From: Terriglobales bacterium | Lineage (GTDB): Bacteria > Acidobacteriota > Terriglobia > Terriglobales > Acidobacteriaceae | NCBI GenBank assembly: GCA_035567895.1 | Contig: DATMPC010000028.1 | Coordinates: forward strand, 124,001 to 188,000 | Direction: 5' to 3' | Length of the DNA: 64,000 bases | Part shown: positions 1 through 8,198 of the stretch, piece after piece | Layout: the number at the start of each line of letters is the position of its first letter | Numbering within the stretch: position 1 is the first letter of the stretch | The notes under the pieces: generated by a model | Database searches by the model: none | The model's input: the letters and a program-made list of their open reading frames with translations, nothing else | Told to the model about the DNA's origin: nothing | Translations under genes and position numbers: made by a program

Positions 1-1
1 C

Positions 2-178
2 CCGCTATCGTATTTCCAGAGTCTGCGGGTTGAGCGCGCTGTCCATCTGCTCAAAACCAGCAGCGCCAGTGTCGATGAAGTCGCGGCCCGCGTCGGATAT
101 GCCGACGGTACTACTTTGCGGAACCTTTTGCGGCGCCGGTTAAAACTCGGAATCAAGGAAATCAAAAGGATCGCCTGA
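2..178 (+). CDS. AraC-family regulator, C-terminal end (partial)
   Basis: An open frame enters from the left edge and ends at TGA 176-178, giving 58 residues. It reads as the second helix-turn-helix of an AraC-type DNA-binding domain: YFQSLRVERAVHLLKTSS, then VDEVAARVGYADGTTLRNLL, then a basic tail. The pattern of a helix with R..RA..LL, then V.EVA..VGY, then the recognition helix is the AraC signature; the GlxA-like subgroup ends in a similar way. The sensor domain lies outside the window, so the ligand is unknown. The neighbouring monooxygenase-like gene converges on it. Confidence 0.75.
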   Translation, partial: PLSYFQSLRVERAVHLLKTSSASVDEVAARVGYADGTTLRNLLRRRLKLGIKEIKRIA

Positions 179-215
179 ACCTCGCTACGCTCGAACCTGA
201 AGCGCCAGAGGGAGG

Positions 216-243
216 CGGCACGGCCACCCTCCCGGCCGTGCCG
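216..243. terminator. Hairpin between convergent genes
   Basis: A perfect 10-bp stem (CGGCACGGCC paired with GGCCGTGCCG) encloses an 8-base loop. It lies between the end of the AraC-type gene and the end of the convergent ABM gene. No strong T-run follows on either strand, so its role as a bidirectional terminator is an inference. Confidence 0.45.
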
Positions 244-287
244 ACCAAATTCCCCGTGAGGTGCCGGTGATCAGAGCTGTCCGAAGG

Positions 288-608
288 TTACGCGGCATTT
301 CGAATCTCTTCAGAAACCTTGGCTCCCAAAATCTCGGTTTTTTCTATGGAAAGCGGCACGGCGAAAAGATTTGGGGCCTGCGCCATAAGTGCTTTGGCAA
401 TGGGTCCGTTGAGGTGAGCTTGCCTTCCAGACTCGTCGGGAAACGCATCGAATATGCCGAACGTAGACGGGCCCAGGCGCAGCGCAAACCACAGCGGGGT
501 GGTGGCCTCCTGATTTGCCATCTCGAGACCCTGCTTCAGGAAGGCGGCGACTTCTTTTTCCTTCCCGGGTTTCGCCTCAAGTCGTACAAACAATCCGAGT
601 GAAAGCAT
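288..608 (-). CDS. Antibiotic biosynthesis monooxygenase (ABM) fold protein
   Basis: A 106-residue dimeric alpha-beta barrel type protein. The N-terminus LGLFVRLEAKPGKEKEVAAF is the typical first strand and helix of the ABM family, and it is followed by TPLWFALRLGPSTFGIFDAF. Family members include small cofactor-independent oxygenases (YgiN-like quinol monooxygenases) and many stress proteins of unknown substrate. The ATG at 608 is preceded by AAGGAGAA, a good ribosome binding site. It stands alone, convergent with the AraC-type gene. Fold assignment is solid; the substrate is not known. Confidence 0.8.
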   Translation of the reverse strand: MLSLGLFVRLEAKPGKEKEVAAFLKQGLEMANQEATTPLWFALRLGPSTFGIFDAFPDESGRQAHLNGPIAKALMAQAPNLFAVPLSIEKTEILGAKVSEEIRNAA

Positions 609-736
609 TTCTAATTCTCCTTAGGCCGAAGTGCGGCCTGTTCCGAAGTTACGCCCGATCGCGTACTTGTCCTAGGGGCAGGAATGCCATGTTTAGTATC
701 ATTCTTGCCATGCAAAACAAAAAGGCGGGCTGGTTG

Positions 737-1693
737 TCATAGATGCGGGCACACAGCCCGCTCCGCCAATATGCCAAGCAGGTGCTTAATTGCGTTCTCC
801 GAATCTTGCAGTTCAATTTTCATTGGAATTACGACCGGGCGAAGCTTATCCAAGTGCGCGCCTAAATTGACGGCATCCTTCTCTGTGGTGACCAACATGG
901 AGCCGGGAAGACCAGTTCGAATGGCGGTAAGGCGCTGCACGTCTGCGGCGGTGTAACGGTGGTGATCACGGAATGCGATCTCTTTGCGTAAGTCGACTAC
1001 TGCCGATCGCAAGGCATCGAAGAATCGTTGGGGACGCGCGATTCCGCAAAATGCAATTACTGGTGACTGGAATTCGGGAATCTCCATTTTTCTTTCAATG
1101 TGCCACAGCTGAAACTTACCTTTTGGCAATCTGCCGATGGGGAACTCGCAGTCCACTATCACCGCATCGGCGCGCAACAAAGATGCAACTGACTCGCGCA
1201 ATCTTCCGGAGGGAAGCAGCTTGTCGTCGAGGTCTTCGGTATTGAGAAGGACGATATCGAAGTCGCGATGGAGCTGGCGGTGCTGGAAGGCGTCATCGAG
1301 GAGGTGCATTCGGTTCTGCGATGCTCCCGCACCTTCATCTTCGGCGTAAACACCAGCCGAATAGCGGCTTTCGCCAACAATCACCGGACAACGCAGTTTG
1401 CGCGCGATCAGCAGGGGCTCGTCACCAAATTGCTCCGGAGTTCCCGACGGGTCCACTTTCATCACTCCCGAAGTAGAACGCCGGTATCCTCGCGAGAGCA
1501 CATCGATCCCGATTCCCTTTTTGAGAAGTAATTCACCGAGGGCGATGACAAAAGGCGTTTTGCCGGAGCCGCCGGCTGAGATGTTGCCGACGCTTACGAC
1601 CGGCCAGTTCAGATGGCGAGGCTTGAAAATCCTGCGGTCGTAGAGGGCATTGCGCGCAGAGACGACTTCGCCATAGATGCCGTCGAGAATCAT
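737..1693 (-). CDS. lpxK: Tetraacyldisaccharide 4'-kinase
   Basis: 318 residues, the usual LpxK length. LpxK phosphorylates the 4' position of the lipid A disaccharide at the inner membrane. The Walker A loop (GNISAGGSGKTP, about residues 37-48) follows the family pattern of a P-loop preceded by VSVGNI. Downstream motifs LSRGYRR, GDEPLLIARK and LLDDAFQHRQL match the family (the D-D-x-F-Q-H acid/base stretch). The ATG overlaps the stop codon of waaA by four bases (ATGA), so the two are probably translationally coupled. The pair makes Kdo-lipid A core, consistent with a Gram-negative envelope. Confidence 0.93.
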   Translation of the reverse strand: MILDGIYGEVVSARNALYDRRIFKPRHLNWPVVSVGNISAGGSGKTPFVIALGELLLKKGIGIDVLSRGYRRSTSGVMKVDPSGTPEQFGDEPLLIARKLRCPVIVGESRYSAGVYAEDEGAGASQNRMHLLDDAFQHRQLHRDFDIVLLNTEDLDDKLLPSGRLRESVASLLRADAVIVDCEFPIGRLPKGKFQLWHIERKMEIPEFQSPVIAFCGIARPQRFFDALRSAVVDLRKEIAFRDHHRYTAADVQRLTAIRTGLPGSMLVTTEKDAVNLGAHLDKLRPVVIPMKIELQDSENAIKHLLGILAERAVCPHL

Positions 1694-3003
1694 GAGGTGC
1701 GTGGCATGCTCAACTGCTCACTCGGCGACTGGTCTCGCGCGAGAAGGTCCCGCAACTTCGCAGCGGTGCGTTGCGTGCTGCCTCGGCCGCTCTCGATCAC
1801 GGCCCAGGCGCGGTCTCCGAGCTGCACCGCGTCGTGCGGCGATCGCAAGAGCATAAGCACGGCTTCAGTGACTTGATCTGGAGTGACAATGCGGACAGAA
1901 TCATGCTTGAGAAAGGTTTGGACGATCCCGCGGAAATTTTCGTAGTGAGGTCCAATCAAGATTGGTTTCGCGAAATGCGCAGGTTCCAGAATATTGTGTC
2001 CGCCACGCGCAACCAGCGATCCCCCGACAAATGTCACATCAGCGAGCGAATACACGGATGCAAGCTCGCCAATCGTGTCGAGCAATAGCACGCCACCGCC
2101 CAGCGGAGACGAACTCCAGGAAGATCGTCTCCAGAAGCTGATGCCAGACTCGCGCAGCAGGTCGGCAACGGCATCGAAGCGCTCCGGGTGACGCGGCGCG
2201 AGAACGACGAGCGCCTGCGGGAACTCGCCGAAGATTTTCTTGAAACACGGCGCAAGCAGCGCCTCTTCACCTTCAACCGTGCTGCCAAAGACGAGAACCT
2301 TCTGATCGGGAGCAATGGATCTTCGCAGTGCGCTCGATAGCGCAGATTCAGGCGGCGCCTTCACGTCGAATTTCAGATTGCCGGCGACCAAAACTCTGTC
2401 AGGCAGCGCGCCGATGGCGATGAGCCGTTCGCGATCACTTTCCGTCTGCGCGAGAAACAGCTCCACGTTTCGGAGCACGTCGCGCAACAAGAAACGAAAG
2501 CGGCGATAGCCAGGAAACGAGCGATCGGAGATTCGCGCGTTCACAACGGCGATTTCTGCGCCGCGCTGCTTCGCGAGGTGCAAGAGATTTGGCCAGAACT
2601 CAGTTTCCGCGAGGATCAACAGTTGAGGAGCGATGCTCTTCAGATAAGCGTTCACTGCAAACGGCAAATCGAGCGGCAAATAGAACACGCTCTCTTCGCC
2701 AAATCGCTTCCGCGCCAGGGTTTGACCAGTGAGAGTGGTTGTCGAGACGAAGATGCGCTTCTCGGGAAACGCGGCCTTGAGCGCTTGCACCAATTCACTA
2801 ACCGCCAACACTTCACCAACAGAGACGGCGTGCACCCAGATTGAGCCTTCTGAATGCTGTGGGAGTTTGAGCCGCGGCGGCACTGAACCGAATCGTTCCT
2901 TGAATCCCGCACGATACTTGCCGGCGCGCGCCATTCCTATCAACCAATAAGGAAGGCTGAGTATCGAGGCCAGCGCGTACAAAATTGAGTAAATCAGGTA
3001 CAT
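1690..3003 (-). CDS. waaA: 3-deoxy-D-manno-octulosonic acid transferase
   Basis: 437 residues from the ATG at 3003. The frame is open further upstream, but that part has no coding character and the family begins with a short membrane anchor, here MYLIYSILYALASILSLPYW. WaaA transfers Kdo from CMP-Kdo to lipid IVA on the inner membrane. Family marks are GSIWVHAVSVGEVLA, LILAETEFWPNLL, VLAPRHPERF, FVGGSLVARGGHNILEPA (nucleotide-sugar site of this GT30 group) and PILIGPHYENF. It is upstream of and overlaps lpxK by 4 bases. CMP-Kdo would be supplied by kdsB at 45832. Confidence 0.93.
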   Translation of the reverse strand: MYLIYSILYALASILSLPYWLIGMARAGKYRAGFKERFGSVPPRLKLPQHSEGSIWVHAVSVGEVLAVSELVQALKAAFPEKRIFVSTTTLTGQTLARKRFGEESVFYLPLDLPFAVNAYLKSIAPQLLILAETEFWPNLLHLAKQRGAEIAVVNARISDRSFPGYRRFRFLLRDVLRNVELFLAQTESDRERLIAIGALPDRVLVAGNLKFDVKAPPESALSSALRRSIAPDQKVLVFGSTVEGEEALLAPCFKKIFGEFPQALVVLAPRHPERFDAVADLLRESGISFWRRSSWSSSPLGGGVLLLDTIGELASVYSLADVTFVGGSLVARGGHNILEPAHFAKPILIGPHYENFRGIVQTFLKHDSVRIVTPDQVTEAVLMLLRSPHDAVQLGDRAWAVIESGRGSTQRTAAKLRDLLARDQSPSEQLSMPRTS

Positions 3004-3087
3004 GCGAAACCGAACAAGCAATTGTAAGGGCCAGAATAAGCTTCCGTCGGCTAGCAGCTGTTCACAATCGGACATCATGGACCAGCG

Positions 3088-3099
3088 ACGAACGTTCGT
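3088..3099. promoter_or_regulatory. 12-bp palindrome, possible operator
   Basis: ACGAACGTTCGT is a perfect palindrome in the gap between the divergent waaA and ADOP permease genes. ADOP permeases are often linked to PadR-type repressors, and such proteins bind short dyads, but no repressor gene is next to it here. The role is therefore only a suggestion. Confidence 0.3.
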
Positions 3100-3225
3100 T
3101 CTTCTCTTAACTTCAAATAACACTCTGTTCTGACTCAACATACAGCTGTAGCCAGTTGGTGCTAAACGTGCGCTCTTTGCTTCGATTGGCCTCGTCCAAA
3201 CCCGGGCTGAGCGTGAGGAGTGCAA

Positions 3226-5658
3226 GTGGATAAATTGCTTCAGGAACTTCGTTATGGCATGCGGCAGCTGCGCAAGTCGCCGGCGTTTACGGTAACGGCG
3301 ATTCTTACGCTGGCTTTCGGGATTGGCGCGAACGTGGCTGTGTTCAGTGTGATGAATGCGGTGCTCCTGAATCCGAGCGGCCTGCACAATCCGCAGGGAC
3401 TGGTTGCGCTTCGGGCGAAGTACACCCTGGGCGGGATGAACAACATTCCGATGTCGGCTCCTGATTTTCAGGACGCGTTGGAAGGCCGCAACCTCTTCGA
3501 TACGGCGGCGGTCATGCAGCCCGGCAGCTTTAACTATGCGGCAAGCGACGGGGAACCTGTTCGTCTGCAGGCAGCGAAAGTCTCCTGGCGTTGGTTCGAT
3601 GTCTTCCAGGTGAAGCCGATTCTCGGACGCAACTTCCGCATTGAGGACGACCAGCCGAATGCGAACTATTCCATTGTTCTTTCGTACACGACATGGAAGC
3701 AGCGCTTCGGAGGTGATCCGAATATCGTCGGACGCAAGTTGCAGCTCAACCAGCAGGTTTATGAAGTGATCGGCGTCATGGGTCCGGAGTTTGGATGGCC
3801 CAATCAAGCCGAGTTCTGGACTCCGCTCGCGCTCCCCTCGAATCGCTTCTTCGATAAAAACTTCCGCTACAACGAAAATCTATTTGCGGTGGCGAGATTA
3901 CGCCCGAATGCCAGACTCGAGCAGGCGAATGCTTACTTGAACGTGCGCGCGCAAGAGGTGATCGCGGGTGAAGGCGCCAACAGCTATGGGCAGCGTGCAG
4001 GATGGGGCATGTTTGCCATGCCGCTGATTGACTTTGTCGCCGGCGATCTGCGCAAGCCCCTCTTCCTGCTGCTCGGCGCGGTCGCGCTCGTGCTGCTGAT
4101 TGCGTCGCTCAACATCGCTGGACTGCAACTGGCGCGCGCATCTGATCGCGAGCGAGAGACTTCGATTCGCGTCGCGTTAGGTGCGCCAAGTGGGCGGCTC
4201 GTTGCTCAAGCTTTTCTTGAAAGCTTCTTACTCGCCTGTGGCGGACTGGCGGTTGGACTCGTTCTCGCGAAGACTGTAATCCCCCTTTTGCTCCTGCTGG
4301 CTCCGGAGAATTTAGTGCGCAATATTCAGGTGCAGTTGCAGACTCCGGTGCTCTTGTTTGTCAGCGGCATCGTGTTGTTAGCGGTACTGCTCTGCGGCTC
4401 CGCGCCGGCGTGGCAGATGACGCGCTTCAAATGGGTGCAGGCGCTCCGCGAGAGTGGACGTTCTGACAGCGCGAGTCGGGGACGTCAGCGTCTGCGTTCG
4501 GGACTTGTCGTGTGCGAAATCGCCGTCGCAATGTTGCTGCTGGTGAGCTCCGGACTGCTTGTAAGCAGCTTGAAGAAGGTGCAGCAGGTTGAGACGGGGT
4601 TCGAGCCTCATGGAGTGATGTCGGGCCGCGTCTCACTGCCGCGCAGCGTTTATTCTTCCGACGATAAGAAGGCGGCCTTCTATGCTGCCGCCCTCGATCA
4701 GCTGAGGAATGTTCCCGGTGTGACCGACGCAGCGTGGGCCGACTCTTTGCCTTTTGATGGTCAGGGCGGCGAGTCGTCGTTCAACATTAAGGGACGGCCG
4801 ACTGCGCCGGGAGATCCCGGACCGCATGCAAACATTCGTCTCGCATCCGCGGGCTACTTCCGCACCCTGCGTATTCCGCTTCTACGCGGCCGAGAGTTCA
4901 CCGCCGAGGATCGCGCGTCGACGGAAAAGGTAGTCGTTATCGATGACGTGCTGGCAAAACAGTACTTCCCGAATCAGGACCCGCTGGGACAGCAAATCGG
5001 ATTTGATCCGAAGTACTACACGATTGTCGGGTTAGTGGCCCACGCGCGTTTTTCCTCGCTCGACTCTGATTCGATCGAGGGTACGTATTACTTCCCCATG
5101 GCGCAGCTACCTGATTCGGACACAGCGTTCGTAGTCCGCACGAATCTCTCGCATCCCGAGCAGCTTCGATCTCAGCTTGAGAGCGCGATTCGCGCGGTTG
5201 ATCCAAGCCAGCCAGTCTACGATTCCCGCACCATGGAGGAGTTGGTCGACAGCTCGCTGGTGAGTCGGCGATTCCTGGTGGTCTTGCTCTCGACGTTCGC
5301 GGGCCTTTCCTTGTTCTTGGCCGTGCTCGGCCTCTACGGTGTTGTCACCTACATGGTCAAGATGCGCGTTCGGGAGATTGGCGTGCGCATGGCGCTGGGA
5401 GCGCAGCGCTCCGACGTTCGCAAGATGATCTTGAAGAGCGGAGCAGAACTCGCTGTGATCGGATCGATCCTGGGAATCTTCGCGACGTTTGTGATTGGAC
5501 AAACGCTCTCAAGCATGCTGTATCAGGTGAAGCTCTACAATCCGGCGAATTTGTTGATCACATCTGCCTTGCTGGCAGCAGTAGTGCTCATGGCCAGTTA
5601 TTTGCCGGCCTGGCGGGCTTCAAATCTGAATCCGATGCAGACGTTGCGGGATAACTAA
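3226..5658 (+). CDS. ADOP-type ABC transporter permease (duplicated MacB/FtsX)
   Basis: 810 residues from GTG 3226. An in-frame GTG at 3220 also exists, but GAGGAG at 3215-3220 gives correct spacing only for 3226. The start MDKLLQELRYGMRQLRKSPA is the acidobacterial duplicated orphan permease signature. There are two MacB-periplasmic plus FtsX units: a first TM near residue 20-45, an extracellular domain, three TMs near 275-395, a repeat TM near 430-450 (SGLVVCEIAVAMLLLVSSG), a second extracellular domain, and three last TMs with VREIGVRMALGAQRSDV. No ATPase is adjacent (orphan). Roles of MacB relatives are lipoprotein, peptide or drug export. Confidence 0.9.
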   Translation: MDKLLQELRYGMRQLRKSPAFTVTAILTLAFGIGANVAVFSVMNAVLLNPSGLHNPQGLVALRAKYTLGGMNNIPMSAPDFQDALEGRNLFDTAAVMQPGSFNYAASDGEPVRLQAAKVSWRWFDVFQVKPILGRNFRIEDDQPNANYSIVLSYTTWKQRFGGDPNIVGRKLQLNQQVYEVIGVMGPEFGWPNQAEFWTPLALPSNRFFDKNFRYNENLFAVARLRPNARLEQANAYLNVRAQEVIAGEGANSYGQRAGWGMFAMPLIDFVAGDLRKPLFLLLGAVALVLLIASLNIAGLQLARASDRERETSIRVALGAPSGRLVAQAFLESFLLACGGLAVGLVLAKTVIPLLLLLAPENLVRNIQVQLQTPVLLFVSGIVLLAVLLCGSAPAWQMTRFKWVQALRESGRSDSASRGRQRLRSGLVVCEIAVAMLLLVSSGLLVSSLKKVQQVETGFEPHGVMSGRVSLPRSVYSSDDKKAAFYAAALDQLRNVPGVTDAAWADSLPFDGQGGESSFNIKGRPTAPGDPGPHANIRLASAGYFRTLRIPLLRGREFTAEDRASTEKVVVIDDVLAKQYFPNQDPLGQQIGFDPKYYTIVGLVAHARFSSLDSDSIEGTYYFPMAQLPDSDTAFVVRTNLSHPEQLRSQLESAIRAVDPSQPVYDSRTMEELVDSSLVSRRFLVVLLSTFAGLSLFLAVLGLYGVVTYMVKMRVREIGVRMALGAQRSDVRKMILKSGAELAVIGSILGIFATFVIGQTLSSMLYQVKLYNPANLLITSALLAAVVLMASYLPAWRASNLNPMQTLRDN

Positions 5659-5898
5659 TTTCGAATATCAAGGAAAAATGCAGGGGGATTTCGAATTTGC
5701 TTTCGAAATCCTCAAATTCTGCCCAAAACCAGCAAAATTCATCGAACCGCAGGGAATTAACAGCGAACTCTGCGGATTTCCCCCTAACACTCCGTCAGCT
5801 CAACACTTAGCTCAGCCGGTAAAACGATTCAGAAAAATAACAGGGAATGCCCAGGGAATTATTCGTTCCATAATGGGAACAGCCACGGCGTGTGCTCG

Positions 5899-7197
5899 TC
5901 AGGGTTTTCTATACACTTCGCCGCCCTTCATCACGAAGTCGATCTTCTGCAGCGCGCCTACGTCCTCCAGCGGATTGCCTGGTGTAGCGACAATGTCGGC
6001 AAACTTTCCCACATCGATTGAACCAACCTGGTCTGACATGTTCAGCAGATCGGCGGCGTTTCGCGTGGCTGATTGGATCGCCTGCACCGGAGTCATGCCG
6101 TACTTCACCATCAGAGGGAATTCGACGGCTGGATTGATCTTCCAATCGAAGCCGCCAACGTCGGTTCCGAATGCGATCTTTACGCCTGTTTTCAGCGCGC
6201 GGCGGAAGGTGTCTTCGTGGATCTTGAGCATCTGCAGCCACACAGGAGCTCCGGCCTTGGCGCGGCCTTCGGCGACATATTCGCCTACATAGATGGTGGG
6301 CACGTAGTAGATGCCTTTCGCGGCCATCGTTTTCAAGTCGGCATCGCTGATGTAGTTCCCGTGCTCAATCGAATCGACTCCGGCTTCCACGGCATTATGG
6401 ACACCTTGCAGCGCCATCGCGTGCGCAGCGATTTTGTGGCGCTGGCGATGAGCTTCATCAACTGCAGCGCGGAGTTCTTCCGGCGTAAACGTCGGAATAT
6501 CGTCGAGCACGCCATCCGGCCGAACGTAGTAGCTGCGATCGACGTAGACTTTGATCCAGTCTGCGCCGTAGGACAATTGCTCGCGTACCGCCTTTCGCAC
6601 GTTGTCCGTACCATCGACAAGTTCGACTCCGTGCGGCACCTGGACCTCCGGCGCATAGCCGAGCAACGGATATGAGCCGGTGACGTCCATCGCGCGGCCA
6701 GCGACCTTCATCCGCGGACCGGGAACGATGCCTCGGTTGATCGCGTTACGCAGATCGACGTCGGCGTATCCCGCGCCTTCGGTTTCCAGATCGCGAATGG
6801 TGGTGAACCCATTGTTGAGCGCCCGCACCGCCGACCGGGTAGCCTGAATCGCCCGATAGGCGATCGACTCCTTCAACAACTGTTTGTCGTAGTCCTCAGC
6901 AGTGATGTCGCCCTGTAGCAGTACGTGAGTGTGGGTGTCGATGAGTCCGGGCAGGCAGGTTTCGGTTTGCAAATCAATCGTGCCGCTTGGCAGAGGCTGA
7001 CCGACACCGCGAACTCCCGTGATTTTGCCATCCCTGATCTCGATCAATTGCCGAGAAGCGAGCTGGCCGGAGGCAGAGTTGAACAGCGAGCCGCAGAAAA
7101 TGTAGGTCGTGTGCTCCCCAGGCGCGGATGACGTCGGTTGTGTCTGTGCAAACACAGAGGAGGCTAGTGCGACGAAGAACAAGGAAGCGATTCGCAT
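5899..7197 (-). CDS. Exported metal-dependent amidohydrolase (imidazolonepropionase/prolidase-like)
   Basis: 432 residues with a signal peptide (MRIASLFFVALASSVFAQ). The amidohydrolase metal site is complete: IDTHTH (His89 and His91), a lysine in DWIKVYVD for the bridging carbamate, IAAHA, SIEHG and FGTDVG with the final Asp. The end has ADLLNMSDQVGSIDVGKFADIV, the usual C-terminal strand of this superfamily. Acidobacteria carry many such exported hydrolases, often annotated as Xaa-Pro dipeptidases or imidazolonepropionase-related proteins; the substrate cannot be told from sequence. Transcribed divergently from the PEP-CTERM gene. Confidence 0.88.
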   Translation of the reverse strand: MRIASLFFVALASSVFAQTQPTSSAPGEHTTYIFCGSLFNSASGQLASRQLIEIRDGKITGVRGVGQPLPSGTIDLQTETCLPGLIDTHTHVLLQGDITAEDYDKQLLKESIAYRAIQATRSAVRALNNGFTTIRDLETEGAGYADVDLRNAINRGIVPGPRMKVAGRAMDVTGSYPLLGYAPEVQVPHGVELVDGTDNVRKAVREQLSYGADWIKVYVDRSYYVRPDGVLDDIPTFTPEELRAAVDEAHRQRHKIAAHAMALQGVHNAVEAGVDSIEHGNYISDADLKTMAAKGIYYVPTIYVGEYVAEGRAKAGAPVWLQMLKIHEDTFRRALKTGVKIAFGTDVGGFDWKINPAVEFPLMVKYGMTPVQAIQSATRNAADLLNMSDQVGSIDVGKFADIVATPGNPLEDVGALQKIDFVMKGGEVYRKP

Positions 7198-7380
7198 GCA
7201 GAGGCTTTGTACGTGAAACTGCGGCGCCTTTCAAGGGAACGACGCTGCGAACCTGCGAAGTGCCTCTCAATCCCACTCAATTGCCACTTGGGCTGCAACA
7301 CTTTGCAGGAATTAGGGAACTATAAAGATCGTTACAGCACCCAAGTCTCTGCTTTAGATAGAGTTAGTTCTCTTCCGAAT

Positions 7381-7396
7381 TGGCACAATTATTGCA
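7381..7396 (+). promoter_or_regulatory. Sigma-54 (-24/-12) promoter for the PEP-CTERM gene
   Basis: TGGCAC, five bases, TTGCA is an exact match to the RpoN consensus. The invariant GG (7382-7383) and GC (7394-7395) are separated by exactly ten bases. Transcription would start about 12 bases after the GC, near 7407, leaving a short leader that carries GGGAGGAG (7417-7424) 8 bases before the ATG at 7433. Enhancer-binding regulators are required for such promoters; one is encoded at 31976-33355. Confidence 0.8.
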
Positions 7397-7432
7397 CTGG
7401 AAGTACCTTCGAACTCGGGAGGAGTGTAGTAC

Positions 7433-8029
7433 ATGAAAGGTATTCGAGCACTTTTGTTCTTGGTCCTGATGTTTACCTGGAGCGGTTTTGCCTTCGCAGA
7501 CGGACTGCCAGCGGATCCTGCGATAGAAATCAACGATCCGATCTGCACAAGTGAGTTTGGCACCTGCGCTCCGCTGGTCAATGCTTTGGTGCCGTTCACT
7601 TTCTCTGCCGACGCTAACGGCAGCGGCAGCATCTTCTTCGAGGTCAACCCGCTCGGTCCAGCGTTCACCGATCTTAATGTGCAAACTTTGGGAACTTTCG
7701 CTAGCACAACGGATGTTGTCTGTTCAAGCAATGTATTCCAATGCGACGTCTCATTTATCGGTGGAGTAACGAACATGTTCTTCCACTCATGCAGTGACTG
7801 CGGCTCCAGAAGCTTCCCACCTGGCGATGTTATTAATATCCTCTTGGGGGACAATACCGGGTTGCAGAACTTACGGTGGCAGCCGAACCAGTCGTTTACG
7901 GCCATCGCCAATCTCGGCACAGCTTCGACCACCTCCTTTATCTCGACACCTGAACCATCGTCACTTCTCCTGTTTGGAACGGGCGCGATTTTCGCAATGA
8001 GAAGGAAGCTTAAGTTCCGCCGAAACTAG
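7433..8029 (+). CDS. PEP-CTERM sorting-domain protein
   Basis: 198 residues. It has an N-terminal signal peptide (LLFLVLMFTWSGFAFAD) and a C-terminal sorting tag: STPEPSSLLLFGTGAIFAM, a hydrophobic stretch, then a basic tail ending RRKLKFRRN. PEP-CTERM tags are cut by exosortase, which is not in this window. The mature middle part is rich in Ser, Thr, Asn and Gly with several Cys and no domain I recognise. Family knowledge links these proteins to exopolysaccharide and surface structures. The sigma-54 promoter upstream and a strong terminator downstream make it a single-gene unit. Confidence 0.88.
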   Translation: MKGIRALLFLVLMFTWSGFAFADGLPADPAIEINDPICTSEFGTCAPLVNALVPFTFSADANGSGSIFFEVNPLGPAFTDLNVQTLGTFASTTDVVCSSNVFQCDVSFIGGVTNMFFHSCSDCGSRSFPPGDVINILLGDNTGLQNLRWQPNQSFTAIANLGTASTTSFISTPEPSSLLLFGTGAIFAMRRKLKFRRN

Positions 8030-8046
8030 ATCGTTCACTGACTCGG

Positions 8047-8079
8047 AAACGGCGCGCACTTCTTGTGGCGCGCCGTTTT
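8047..8079 (+). terminator. Rho-independent terminator of the PEP-CTERM gene
   Basis: A GC-rich stem (AACGGCGCGC with GCGCGCCGTT) followed by TTTT, starting 18 bases after the PEP-CTERM stop codon. It has the classical intrinsic terminator layout. Confidence 0.8.
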
Positions 8080-8170
8080 GCTTTAGAGGTGCCCGTTGCC
8101 CAAGCGGTACGAGGACACTCCGGGGCGGTCGTAGCCGGTAACACGACGATACCTAGATGGCCGACACGGA

Positions 8171-8189
8171 GCCAGCGGCCACCGCTGGT
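8171..8189 (-). terminator. Hairpin downstream of the kinase gene
   Basis: CCAGCGG and CCGCTGG pair across a three-base loop, just past the end of the minus-strand kinase gene. No T-run is seen, so it could be a Rho-dependent end or a simple stability hairpin. Confidence 0.35.
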
Positions 8190-8198
8190 ACCCCAGCA

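Noticed and set aside
3004-3807. Long upstream extension of the waaA frame
   Set aside because: The frame is open to 3807, but the codons before ATG 3003 look random, overlap the ADOP gene on the other strand, and lie outside the family length.
5678-6292. 204-codon plus-strand frame
   Set aside because: Overlaps the 3' half of the amidohydrolase in antisense, no ribosome site or domain.
8090-8165. tRNA-like start (GCCCGTTGCCCAAGCGG)
   Set aside because: The first bases recall a Leu/Ser type tRNA, but no acceptor, anticodon or T-arm pairing follows.
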